From Takashimella koratensis (taxonomy: Eukaryota > Basidiomycota > Tremellomycetes > Trichosporonales > Tetragoniomycetaceae): a stretch of 51,843 nt of DNA. The stretch covers positions 906,943-958,785 of the forward strand of contig BCKT01000010.1 in the NCBI GenBank assembly GCA_003116875.1, given 5' to 3'. A program made the translations under genes and the position numbers. Shown here in pieces: positions 22,901-33,784 of the stretch. The notes under the pieces are model-generated. The model did not search any database and had not been told where the DNA came from. It saw only the letters and a program-made list of their open reading frames with translations. The number at the start of each line of letters is the position of its first letter. Position 1 is the first letter of the stretch.

Positions 22901-23978
22901 TCCCAGCATCATCATCATCATCTGCCTCTACCTCTTCATCTTCATCCATACCCTCTTCCTCATCCCCTTCATCCTCATCCATGTCCTCGCCTTCGCTCGG
23001 GACGTACTCCCCATCCTCGTCATCATCCATATCCACATCCTCATCTTCTCCACGTCTTCGGGCCGTCGCTCGCCCACCTTCTTCTTCGTCATCATCATCG
23101 TCGTCTCGTCCCCTCCCGCGCTTCTTAGATCGCTGTAAACGCGCACTCGACGCTCGGCTCGTCCGGCTCGATACCCGGCCTCCGCTCCGCCCTTCTACTG
23201 CAAGCGCCCGTACCGAGGCTGGTAACGGTGACGAAGCCCCCGGGCCGAGGCGTCCGACCTGCGCCTGAGCTTGTAATTGCGCTTGACGCCATCGTGATGG
23301 CCCGCCCTGCGCCGACCTGGGGCTTCGTAGCGCTTCAATCCGCCCGCCTTCATCCTCCTCATCCTCCTTCCGCCTATCCACTCTCCCCTTCCCCGGAGTT
23401 CGAGACGACGACGATACCGCTCTCGACGCCGGCGACGGCGGTGCACGCGACTGCAATTCGCCGTTATTATGAAGTCGTCGAAGTGTCAACGACGCGCGGC
23501 GGCTCCACTCGTCTACTTCGCGCTGCTTCTGCACCAGTCGCTCTCGTTCGCGCTCGGCAGCTTCGTCCTCTCGCGCACGCTGCGCATCGGCTTGGCGTCG
23601 CAGCTCGACGTCGACCAGAGCTACACGGAACGGCCGCTTGTCATCGTCTGGGATCCCAGCTCGCCGTCGTTGTTGCCTGCAACCGCAGCGGGTGTTCGCG
23701 TGGTGGAGAATGCATGAAGTGGACACAGTGGAGTTAGCATCGAGGTAGAGTTGGCAGTAGGGCAGTCACCCATCGTCAGCAATGGTTGATTGGGTAGGGT
23801 GGCAAAAAGCATTGTCCAAAGGAAGTGTGATGACCACTCACAGCCTAAACTGGTTCTCACGCTGTCGCCTGACCCATCGCTTGACGACTGATCGGTAAAA
23901 GAACCAGGAAGCGAGTGAGAGGGCCAAGAGCAGAGAAGGGTGGGTGATGAGGTACCCGACGACGCTGAGGAGCGACAT
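19986..23978 (-). CDS. FSFG-repeat nucleoporin with N-terminal transmembrane segment (POM121/Nup1-like)
   Basis: FG nucleoporins line the nuclear pore and bind transport receptors. Exon 1 (ATG at 23978) encodes 46 residues with a hydrophobic helix (GYLITHPSLLLALSLASWFF) followed by a basic stretch (RSVVKRWVRRQRE). A GTGAGT donor at its end joins, in phase, to the big exon at QQRRRAGIPDDDKRP; that exon has no in-frame ATG for over 200 codons, so the upstream exon is needed. The protein is about 1,275 residues: a charged coiled-coil-like stretch, Arg/Ser-rich and very acidic segments, a conserved block (VREPRRKYNMP), then roughly 17 FSFG/FTFG/FNFG repeats in the last 500 residues, and a C-terminal GRTIKPLRNRG. 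That last motif recalls the Kap95-binding end of Nup1/Nup153 proteins. Orthology is uncertain: TM plus FG matches vertebrate POM121, the tail also fits Nup1. Confidence 0.85.
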
Positions 23979-24203
23979 GGTGGGTGAGTGAGAGGATGGG
24001 TGGATGAGGAGGGGGTGGGAATGAAGATGAGTTAAAGAGAGAAACAGAGACGGTGACGAGGTGGTGATGTCGTGTGTGTGTGTGTGTACCTGTGTCTCGC
24101 CCAAAAAAGTTGTAAGTTTGGTGCGTGCCTGGATCGAATAGTCAGAGCAAAGTTCATCAACGTCGTTTCCTTTCACTTTCATCTTTCTCCCACTCTTCTC
24201 TCA
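23979..24203. promoter_or_regulatory. Short bidirectional promoter, nucleoporin / SOM1
   Basis: Only 225 bases separate the two divergent start codons. The stretch has a (GT)n patch near 24072-24087 and no obvious TATA box. Both transcripts must start within it, so the genes probably share control. Confidence 0.5.
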
Positions 24204-24710
24204 ATGACCTCGAGACAGGCGACTTCTTCTTCTTCATCCTCTTCATCGTCGTCGTCGTCGTCGTCCTCGTCGGGGTCAGCTGGGGAGCCCGACTGCCCGC
24301 TCTTCACGATCACGCAGTTCGAATGTACTCCAACAGGCGGAAAAGTCACTTGTTGGCCACTTGATCGTATATTCAGGCAGTGAGTAATCCTCTCCTACCT
24401 CCTCAACCGGCCCATTTCATATGTCCACTTCGCCGACCGCATTATCTACCAGATGCGCAGGTGGACCGGCTATCGAAGTGACCAACCATGTCTCAAGAAT
24501 AGATGGGAAACTCGTCGTCGACCGAGCGTTCATGTGAGTAGAGATATGCCTCTATTCTTATTTCTCGCATTCAAGTGAGGGCGTTGGCATGCTTTTTCTC
24601 CTTGGTTCACGGAATGAAGCTCTGCGAGATGATGCTGACACTTCGTCTTATACTTGGGACTAATCAGAGCCCATCCGCCTCGGGGAAAGACTTGGGGTGA
24701 CTTGCGATAA
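24204..24710 (+). CDS. SOM1: SOM1-like mitochondrial inner-membrane protease subunit
   Basis: Som1 is a small accessory protein of the mitochondrial inner-membrane peptidase that removes sorting signals. Three exons (24204-24379, 24453-24533, 24668-24710) give 99 residues. After a poly-Ser stretch (about residues 7-25), the protein reads CPLFTITQFECTPTGG, then CWPLDRIFRQCAGGPAIEVT, and ends HPPRGKTWGDLR. The spaced Cys residues, the C-x-P-x-x-R-x-FR-x-C core and the following P-x-x-E-x-T match my recollection of fungal Som1 proteins. Both splice junctions keep frame and use GTGAGT donors. The first in-frame start after the promoter is ATG at 24204. It is small enough to be missed by automated callers. 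The family call is from memory and moderately sure. Confidence 0.72.
24222..24280 (+). repeat. TCN triplet tract encoding poly-Ser in SOM1
   Basis: A run of TCT, TCA and TCG codons encodes an almost pure Ser stretch near the start of the SOM1-like protein. Mixed synonymous codons show it is not a simple recent expansion, except for a short TCG run. Confidence 0.7.
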
Positions 24711-24960
24711 CCCCTTCTTGGCGATCAACCAGCAACAGGTTTGAGCAAAACTGGGTATCCCTTCAACACATCTAGTCTTTCTGCTTGTCTTTAACCACCA
24801 GCATTCATCTAGCACCCTGTACAACAATACATGTCCATATAATCATCATGCAGCATACAGACTAAGAGGCGATTCGACCTCTACCACGTCAATCCTCTCC
24901 CACCCGCTGTGAATCGCATCTACATATTCATAGCTAGACTCTCATAAGGTGATCTTTGGC

Positions 24961-26657
24961 TCATCGCTTCCGCCTCGACTGGTTTGGGTTCTTCCTCCCA
25001 TGCCCGATCGAGGGCATGCCGTGTCCGCCTGACCTTCCCTTTCCGCTCATCCCGACGGTGATGATCTCCGGCAGCCACTAGACCCAGCGTCAGCTTTCAT
25101 TCCATCTTCGCTTTGACCTCAGATTACTCTTCCACCACTGATTTCCACCTCTCCAAGCCGTGTTGTATCTCACTTACGTCAGGATCGTTCCACCCTCCGT
25201 CACCTTTCGCGACCCTTCTCTCTTCCTTCTCCCTCGACCGATGATCTGTCCGCACCGCATCTTGCCACTCTGCCTGATCTTCACGGAGGATGAGCCCGCT
25301 CCCTCCCTTCTGCTGACCCTTGGCTCGACCGGGCTTGGGCTCGGGGATCGAATACTTGGTCCCTCGCAGGTGGTATTGAAAGTTCTTCTTGAGATGGATC
25401 GTCTGTTTACCAGTCGTTGCAGAGGTAGTGACGGTCGTGCGGAGGAGAGTCGCGTTACCGCACGAGGGGCAGAATCGTTTACTCGGGTCTTTGCAAAGCC
25501 TGAGCGGGTAAAAGTGTCAATGATTGATCTTTCGGTTCGTATAGCCTTTGAACCCTCCTCGTCTCAGACTGAGCTGACACCCAAACTGGCTTTCGTCTGA
25601 CTCACTTGAAGCAAGCGTGACAACGCAACACCCATGACCGAACTTTACTGATCCTCTTCCCTCCCTCACCCACAAGCCCAAGCCCCATTCCCAACAACAC
25701 GTTCTGTACGGCATAGTCGCCCGTCATACACGCTGCCGCGAGGTGGGTAGTCGCGCTCGCTCGGGTATCGTCAGGCATCAAGCCGAGGTCGTGCGACCGG
25801 TGCGCTTTGACGTTGGACGGGGTGATCCATTCGCCGCCATCGGACTCGTCGTCTTCTTCCTGGGAAGGCTGAGGGGCGGGGGCGGTGGGAGTGGTGGTGG
25901 TGGTAGGTGCGGAGATGTCGAGGTTACCAAGGGAGGCAGAGATGTCCTTGCTCGAGGTAGCGGGTGGAACGTCGGCGTTGGACTCGGTGAGCTGGGCATC
26001 GGATTCGTTTTGCTCCCCCGCCGTGTCTTCTAATCTTGCCTCTGCATCCTCGGCGTCTTCAACCTCCTCTCCGTCTTCATCTTCATCATCATCATCCTCG
26101 TCCTCCTCTGCCTCTTCAGCTACTTCTTCCTTTGCTTCCTCCCTCGGTGGCAACTTCTCCCCTGGTTCTTTCCTAATCCTCGCATCCCCATTCACCTCCA
26201 TCTCATACTGGCACGTGAGTGCGACCACTGACATATCCGTCTGCGAGAGCACCGCGTAGTCACCCGTCTTCTTCGCAAACTCGACGACGCGCGCCATGGC
26301 TTCTGGTCTGGGGGCTTCGACACGGACGTCGACGCCGCTCAGGGCGAGGCGATTCCAATGGTCCCGCGCTTTAGGGTCGCGCAGCTCCGCGAGGACCATG
26401 GGGGTCGTGTGAAAGCTCGTGGCGAGGTGTCGAAGGGGCGCGAGGGAGAGGAGAGGACCGGCATCGAGGATGAGGTGGGTGATTGGTGTGGTGGAGGGGT
26501 TGGTGGTCATGGATGAAGGCTTGGATGGACCAGCGACGGGAGGGAGATCGGTGGATGTGGTGGTGGTTGATGAGGGCACGGGGGCGGATGTGGGCAACGC
26601 CGTAGCGTCACCCTTGGCCTGTGCGCTCTTGGCTGCCGAGCTGTATGAGAATGCCAT
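24961..26657 (-). CDS. NOB1: NOB1, 20S pre-rRNA site D endonuclease
   Basis: Nob1 makes the final cut that turns 20S pre-rRNA into 18S rRNA in cytoplasmic pre-40S particles. The start at 26657 (MAFSYSSAAKSAQAKG) precedes a PIN domain with LILDAGPLLSLAPL (first catalytic Asp), LAELRDPKARDHW and KKTGDYAVLSQTDMSVVAL (further acidic residues). A long acidic insert and a Ser/Thr-rich linker follow, then EWITPSNVKAHR and the Nob1 zinc ribbon CHACFK...CPSCGN split by an intron. The end is basic (GRKNPNQSRRKR). The frame is open upstream of the chosen ATG, but that part reads through a GAA repeat and looks like 5' UTR. The gene is divergent from LEU2 and convergent with SOM1, with 250 bases between the two 3' ends. 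Confidence 0.94.
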
Positions 26658-26985
26658 GGTAGTTGTTGGTGACAGTGACTTGCAGTTGTGGAATGACGAA
26701 GATGAACGAGCGTCTCTTGATCCAAAATTTTGAACTCGGCAGTAGCCGGTGGAGACCTTACGTAAGGGAAAGAAGAAGAAGAAGAAGAAGTCACCGCAGG
26801 TTACGTAAGAGATTCCTTTCGGTCGACGTTTCGAGTCAGTTTCGGCCGATGAGTGCAAGTGCCGGTAGCAGGCGAATCCACCAATCCATTCCAGTCATTT
26901 TCAACTTGAACCATCACCGTCTGCCCGACTTTTCTCAACAACCTCCCTCTCTTCACCACCCTCCCACCAGCTCACTCGTATCAAC
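26658..26985. promoter_or_regulatory. Bidirectional promoter, NOB1 / LEU2
   Basis: These 328 bases separate divergent start codons. A GAA-repeat lies near 26771-26790 and a C/T-rich leader precedes the LEU2 ATG. I looked for a Leu3-type CCGG-N4-CCGG palindrome and saw only half-site-like CCGG words, so leucine control is not demonstrated. Confidence 0.5.
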
Positions 26986-28572
26986 ATGGCAGACAAGACG
27001 TGAGTGAGCACACAAGACCAGCGGTAGTACAGTACCGCGGGGGCATATCCCACCTCCCCTCCCTCGCTAATCATTGCACAGTTTCAAAATCACCGTCCTC
27101 CCCGGTGACGGTATCGGTAAGTCCTCACCCACCTCACCCACATCTTCTTCATCTCGACCTCCCACCTCCAACCTCAGCCCCACCTGACGCCCTTCCCAGG
27201 CCCCGAGGTCATCGCCCAGGCTGTCCGCGTTCTTGAGGTCATCACCCAGCACACCTCGCTCAAGCTCGAGCTCTCGTCGCACGACATTGGAGGGATCGCT
27301 ATTGACAACCACAACGATGCGCTCCCGGAGTCGACCCTCAAGGCGTGCCAGGAGTCGGACGCTATCCTTATGGGTGAGTGGGTGGACGCATGAAGCGGGA
27401 CCCATCCGTACCAGCTACGATCTCGCCTGTTGTCTTGGGTGAAGCCGCTGCGTCTGAAAGAGTCGCCTGGATATGTTTCTGATATCCATGCAGGCTCCGT
27501 CGGTGGACCCAAGTGGGGCGTTGGCAAGATCCGCCCCGAACACGGCCTCCTCCGCCTCCGCAAGGCCCTCGGTGTCTACGCCAACATCCGCCCTTCCAAC
27601 TTTATCTCTGAGGGCTTGCTCCAGTACTCGCCTATCAAGGCTGAACTCGCCAAGGGCTTTGACATGATTGTCGTCCGAGAGCTCATCGGTGGTCTCTGTG
27701 AGTTGTCCCGGGTCGGAAACATAGCTGTAACCCCTGCTGACGAACCCAGACTTTGGCGAGCGCCAGGAGGCCGACGAGAAGGGTGTTGCATGGGACCAAA
27801 TGATCTACTCTGTTCCCGAGATCCAGCGTATCACCCGCGTTGCCGCTCAGATCGCACTCGCCGCCAACCCTCCTCTCCCCGTCACTTCGGTTGACAAGGC
27901 CAACGTCCTCGCCTCCTCGCGTCTCTGGCGTAAGGTCGTTACCGAGCTCATGGCCGACGAGTACCCCCAGCTCAAGCTCGAGCACCAGCTCGTCGATTCC
28001 GCGGCTATGATCATGATCGCCAACCCACGCAAGCTTAACGGTGTCCTCGTTACTGAGAACATGTTTGGTGACATGTGAGTGGGCATGTGGGAGGGAAAGG
28101 GATCGGCAACTATTCTTGATGTTAACATCCTTTGCGTTTAGCCTTTCTGACGAGAGCTCCGTCATTCCCGGTTCGCTCGGTCTTCTCCCATCTGCCTCCC
28201 TCGCCGGTGCGCCGGACGCGACCAAGACCGTCATGGGTCTCTACGAGCCGTGGGTTTAGCCACTCTTCCTCCGCACCCGAGCTCTTACTGACATTGGATG
28301 CCCTCGACCTGGTTAGAATCCACGGCTCCGCCCCCGACATTGCCGGCAAGGGCATCGCCAACCCCATCGGTACCATCCTCTCCGCCGCGATGATGCTCCG
28401 TTACTCGCTTGGCAAGTCGCAAGAGGCCGACCTGATCGAAAAGGCCGTCGCCAAGGTCCTCGACCCCGTCGAGAAGGGCGGCTTCGACTTCCGTACCAAG
28501 GACTTGGGTGGTGACAAGGGCACTCTCGAGATCGGTGACAAGATTATAGAAGTACTGCTTAGCTTCTTCTGA
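26986..28572 (+). CDS. LEU2: 3-Isopropylmalate dehydrogenase
   Basis: This enzyme oxidises and decarboxylates 3-isopropylmalate to 2-ketoisocaproate with NAD+ in leucine biosynthesis. The ATG at 26986 begins a 14-base first exon (MADKT) spliced to [12 protein letters not shown], the family's N-terminal strand. Seven short exons follow in frame: [21 protein letters not shown], the substrate-binding region [73 protein letters not shown] (metal-binding Asp residues) and [17 protein letters not shown] (NAD site). The length, about 375 residues, is normal. There is no mitochondrial presequence, consistent with the cytosolic fungal enzyme. It ends at TGA 28570-28572. Confidence 0.95.
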
Positions 28573-28718
28573 GAGCCCAAAATATGTAATTTGAGGAATA
28601 AGAGACTGCAGCCGCTATGGAAATGTCTCAAATTTCGGGATGACGGACTAGGTGACTAGAGCGGTGCGGAAAGGGATCTAAGGAACTGGTTGGAGAGTGA
28701 GGTGGGGTGCTATCTGCT

Positions 28719-29248
28719 CTAAGGCAGAGCCAGTGCTCTGCGTAAGGTACCGAGGGCCGATGCCAGATCCTCGAATGATCGACGATAAGTGTTGGTCGCC
28801 CAATATCGTGCCTGCGCGATCATCTCGTCAAGAACCCGACCGTGTCGTCGTAGAACTTGTCTGATCTCTATAGGATTGAGCGTGAGCGTATCCGAAGTCG
28901 CAGTAGTTTCCTTAGAAACAAACATATGAGCACATTTTACAACACCGTCGCGATTGATAGGGACTGACGCTTGGGAGAAACGTTTGCAGTTCTTGCGCAA
29001 GCTCCTGTAGCCCGAGGAGGAAGCCATAAGGAACTGTCGAGTCCCAACGCCTGAGAGTACATATTTCCACTTCGATCCTGTATATGGAATTGGCCGTGTT
29101 GATGAGTTCCTCCAAGGTCGTCAAAGGCAATTCTACGGCCTGTCTTTTCCATCAGCGTGACTTGGAGAGTAGCGAGAAGGGTGGGCAGCAGATGAATCGA
29201 AACGCTCACCTCCTGGGTGCCGTTTCCTGACATGCTGTACGACTTCAT
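28719..29248 (-). CDS. Small hypothetical protein, three exons
   Basis: I do not recognise this protein. A start at 29248 (MKSYSMSGNGTQE) joins through a GTGAGC donor to AVELPLTTLEELINTANS, and a GTCAGT donor then joins FLPS to ETTATSDTLTLNPIEI, ending GTLRRALALP at TAG 28719. Both junctions keep frame, and GTCAGT donors are used elsewhere here (kinase gene), which supports the model. The product is about 133 residues, predicted mostly helical, soluble, with no signal peptide or known motif. It lies 146 bases beyond LEU2, on the opposite strand. Further upstream exons are possible (an open frame reaches 29383). Confidence 0.42.
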
Positions 29249-30022
29249 ACCGATGAAGTGTGTAGGTAGAACTTGGTGGTGTACTTGATTGATCGCGTGG
29301 AGGATGGATGAGAAAGGACACCTAAACCATGATTTGGATTTGGATTCGGCTAGGTTACACGTTGACGACTCGTCTCTTGACAACGGGATCCGAAACGCTC
29401 ACAGCGTGCTGTTGCTCTCCTCTCCTTGTTCTGCTCCCTCTGCTATTCTGCTCGGCGGCAAGGCTACCGCCGCAACGCTGATCAAACCCCACCCCCCCTT
29501 GCGCAACCATCAATCAACCACTTGATCCTCCGGGTGTTCTTTTGTTTCTCCCTCCTTCCCTCCCTAGCACCTCTGATCGCCGTGACGACGATCAAACAGC
29601 GCACCGCTCCCGCAATGGAGAGGGGGACATCTACGAGGAGACAGCATGAGCGATGGGGCGACGGCCAAGGTTTGTGTAACACCAGCGTGTCACGTTGTCG
29701 TGAGCGCAGGTAGCGCCCTTTCCTTTCACGACGACCAACCCCGACCGTTGTGTGTGCTCATCGTTGATCAAAGATACAAACACCGCTGACATGCTCACTG
29801 CTCACCCCCTCCCTCCCTCCCCATTCTCTCACCTCTCCGTCTCTGTCACTCCCATTGCTCGTTCAACCGTTCAACCCTCTAATATCAGACCTTTCCTCTT
29901 TCACACCTCCCGACTCTCTCTCCGACTTGTCGCTCATTGTCACTCAACTCTCCTTCCCAAGACTCAACGACTAACTCGTAGCACCGACTCCACATTTCGC
30001 CCCACTTTGCTCTCACTGTACC
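29249..30022. other. Promoter/leader region of the first GH13 gene
   Basis: These 774 bases lie before the first amylase-like gene. The last 250 bases are C/T-rich with CCTCCCTCCC and CTCTCTCC tracts, like other leaders in the window. No coding frame is convincing. Confidence 0.45.
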
Positions 30023-32615
30023 ATGCTGCTTCCATCCTTCGTCCTCCTTCTAGCTCAGCTATGCTTCGTGCTCGCTGCAACGACCGACGAGTGGCGGTCT
30101 CGATCCATCTACCAGTAAGCCCCGATCACCCTCATTACCACTCTCCTCGCTGGCCTCTCCAGCTAGCCATACGCTAACCGACAAGGCTTATCACTGATCG
30201 CTTCGCGCCCGCTACTGCCAACGCACCCTGCAATACCGCCGACCGAGTGTGAGTCTTTCCACCCTCTTATCTGGTCTAGGTTGCAGCTACGAGACAATGA
30301 AATGCGTGCTGACAAACTCCTAGGTATTGTGGAGGAACGTGGCAGACGACCATTTCGCAACTCGACTACATCCAGGGAATGGGTAAATCCTATCCACCCA
30401 TCGACCAACGTCTGAAATACGCTGACTGACTCGGATCCCAGGCTTTGATGCGATCTGGATCTCGCCTACGCATCTCCAGCTCGACTATGAGACCATCTAC
30501 GGCTGGGCGTACCATGTACGTACCTCCCTTCTCCATTCTACCTCCCCCTGTTCCCACAAACCCCTTCACCTGCCTTCTCAGCTCCGGTATCCGCCAATCT
30601 CCCAAGGCTACAGCTGACCAGACTCCAGGGATATTGGCCAGCAGACCAGACCAAGCTCAACCCACACTTTGGCGCCGAGTCCGACCTCAAAGCACTCTCG
30701 GACGCCCTCCACCAACGAGGCATGTACCTCATGGTCGATCTCGCGATCAACGACGTTGTCTCCACATCCACGAACATCTCGGACGCTGCCCTGGCGACTT
30801 ACGACAATGGGACGCTGTTGTTCAAGCAAGAGTCCGACTTTCATCCCGCCTGCCCGATGCAATCTGGGAACCGTACCAGCGAGATGACCTGGTAGGTCCA
30901 GCTCAGAGTCTCTCTCCGATGTAATGCTTACCGCAACACCCAGCTGGCTGTCCGACTCCGGCGTGACGTTAATGGACCTGGCAGTTGAGACCTCCGCCGT
31001 CGGCGACGTCTTCATCAACTGGGTTCCGGGTTACGTCTCGACTTACGGTATCGATGGCTTCCGAATCGATATGACCAAACACATGAGTCTCGACTTTCAA
31101 CATAACTTTTGTGACGCCGCTGGGATCTTCTGCATCGGAGAGGTCGCGGATACACCCTCGTGAGCTAGGTTGATGGAAGAATGACCTACCGATGAGCTGA
31201 CACCCTGTCTCAGCTACGCGGCGACATTCCAGGGGTTGTCGGGGATTGACTCGGTTTGGAGCTTCGGTATGGTACGTCCTCATCTCATCGGCACTTGTTA
31301 CTTGGTCCGCAGCAATTACTTCGCCCAGGCTTCCGAGCTGACTTGCTCCCGCAGATGTGGGGATTCCAAGCTGGTTTTGGCGGCAAACCATCCATCAGTC
31401 AATTCGTCAACGAACTCGACCAACTCTCGCTCTACCCCGACGCGACTGTGATCGGCACTTTCCTCGACAACCAAGACAACCCGCGTTTCAACTCGCTCAC
31501 TTCCGACGCTTCCCTCGTATACAACGCCATCGCTGGCTGTTTCCTGATCAACGGGATTCCGACTGTCTACTATGGTCTCGAACAAGATATCGGTGACGGT
31601 TCTGCGGACCCTTACAACCGCGAGGCACTATGGCTTTACAACGACTTTTCAACTACCGCTACCCCAACTTATGGGCGGATCACACGACTGAACGCGATTC
31701 GTAGCTACCTCGGCTCGGTATCCAACTTTCACATGTTGGTCGCGAGCATCTCGGCGACGCAGAATAACGATATCGCCATGCAGCGAGGCGACCTCTTGCT
31801 TGTTCTCACCAACCGTGGCGCTTCGGGAACGGGGAGCTGGAAGATCACAAACACGACGCTCGGCGCGACAGAAGCAGTGATCGATCTCTTGTCGTGTACG
31901 AACTACACCACGGGCTCGGACAAATCGCTCACAGTGACTTGGACAACAGGACAACCGTTCGCGTTTGTACCCGTCTCGGTGGCGTCGGGGAGCTCTCTGT
32001 GTGGATTCACAGGGACAAATGCTACATCCACGTCTACTCCAAGTACAAACACCAGCTCGAGTTCGTCGTCGGTGTCATCGTCGTCCTCCTCAATCTCAAC
32101 CTCTGCGGCACCGACATCAATCACTGCATCTACCTCCTCCTCTTCGACATCGTCCACATCAGCTCCTGGTTCATCTGCCTCGACATCTTCCTTCTCCATC
32201 TTATCCGGGGTCTCCACGTCAAGCGCTTCGCCGATTTCTACTTTGTACGTTTCCCTCGTGCTACTCCTCGCTCTCGTCTCCGATTTTGTGCTCATACACG
32301 CCCAGTTCTAAGGTAGCTAGCAGTAGTGGCAGTGTTGCGAGTGGGGGAGGTGGAGGTAGTGGAGGTGGAGCGTTCATTGGTCAGTCAGTATCGTCGTCGT
32401 CGAGTCTGTCTTCGTCATCGTCGAGCCCGGTAGCGACGTCTTCGGGGACCACGGGATCGGGAGAAGGTACTGGCACAGGATCATCTGGAAACACTGTGCC
32501 ATCGGGGAACAGCGGGTGGTCTGGAAACACGGGGTCATCTGTCAGTTCGGCAGCAGGTGGGAGTTCAACGTGTAACCGCCGTCGCAAGAGACTCGAGCAC
32601 CGTGCCGTTCAGTAA
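30023..32615 (+). CDS. GH13 alpha-amylase-like protein 1, secreted, with altered active site
   Basis: Related to fungal Taka-amylase but probably a cell-wall alpha-glucan-acting (Agt/Aah-type) enzyme. A signal peptide ([19 protein letters not shown]) precedes the GH13 barrel: [46 protein letters not shown]. Of the four conserved regions, region [11 protein letters not shown] keeps the nucleophile Asp (about residue 226), region III IGEVAD keeps the acid Glu (about 250), and region [12 protein letters not shown] keeps the third Asp. Region I reads DLAIND and region IV NQD, so the two conserved His residues (Taka H122, H296) are gone. A Ser/Thr-rich tail follows, split by a 61-base intron (32245-32305), ending [16 protein letters not shown]. 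About 675 residues from nine or more exons. If the last intron is retained the protein stops at 32311 with a hydrophobic end. Tandem with a close paralog. Confidence 0.88.
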
Positions 32616-33404
32616 AGTCTGAGACAGTAAAAGACATTGATCAGTTGGCGGAGTTGTCTGACAGCATGGGCTGCGGACGATACTATCATCTTCATCACTC
32701 GTAGTGAGAATCTGGTCGTTTTATTCAACTTCTGTACGAACAATATGTCACATGCACCTTGTGTCTTTTCATACCTTTCTCGGCGTTTAGTTTACTCCTT
32801 TCTTACCCCATATACAGTCTTGGTCCTCCTCGGTGATTTGGTTTTCATAGACCGTTGCATGCCTTTGTGTCTGAACAAAGAAAGGTAGGTGATCAATCGG
32901 GTCAGTGGCACAAGTGACAATGGAAACCAAGGGTGTGGGAAAACGCAGACAGTCCTGACAATGGAGCTTTGCACTGCCTGTTCAATCTCGCCAGCTGATA
33001 AGCTGCAGATGACAAAATGTAATCGAACGCACCTAACACCTTATGCGTAGTCTGTACCTTTCGTCCCCTACCCCTCGGACCGTTGTCAAAGGTCCCCTCT
33101 ATGCTCTCGTTACCCACAGTTGAGCCGCACTAGACGACCATCTCTCCAAAAGGGAATCGGTAAACGTCCACCTCCGAGTCCTTTACCATGTCCCTTTGGA
33201 ACGACGACGATAATGGCCAGACACTACACTGCCATACCCCTCACGATCGAGCTCTCCTTTCATGTTTCCCTATCTCAGCTGGGTATACGCAGCTATCCAC
33301 TGACGTTGACTAGTTACCAGGTGCTAGATAACTGCGACTGAGTGTCAACCAAGTAGGTAACTGCTTTCTTAACCATTGCAAGCCACTGTGACTTGAAAGA
33401 AATC
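32616..33404. other. Intergenic region between the tandem GH13 paralogs
   Basis: 789 bases containing the 3' UTR of the first paralog and the promoter of the second. No coding frame, RNA gene or transposon remnant was seen that would explain the duplication. Confidence 0.45.
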
Positions 33405-33744
33405 ATGATCATTTTAGCTCTCGTTCTTGGTATTCTTCACCTGACCCTTGGTGCGGTCCGCGCAGCCACTGCCGACGACTGGCGTTCTCGATCCATCTAC
33501 CAGTACGCATCGCACTTTTTTTCCACCTTCCGCCCCTCTCTACATCTTCTTCAGCTACCCTCTCATCCATCCATCGTTCATCAATTGTAGACTAATGTGT
33601 CAGGCTCATCACGGACCGATTCGCCCCCGCCACCCCTGGAGCCCCCTGTAATACTGCCGACCGAGTGTGAGTGTGTCAGGCTCATCACGGACCGATTCGC
33701 CCCCGCCACCCCTGGAGCCCCCTGTAATACTGCCGACCGAGTGT

Positions 33745-33784
<40 letters not shown>

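Noticed and set aside
23838..23978. A separate 46-residue membrane peptide gene
   Set aside because: The TGA stop overlaps a good GTGAGT donor, the phase matches the FG exon, and the FG exon has no start codon of its own.
26658..26858. An N-terminal extension of NOB1 (open frame to 26858)
   Set aside because: The extension contains a poly-Phe run from a GAA repeat and no conserved sequence; MAFSYSSAAKS fits the NOB1 start better.
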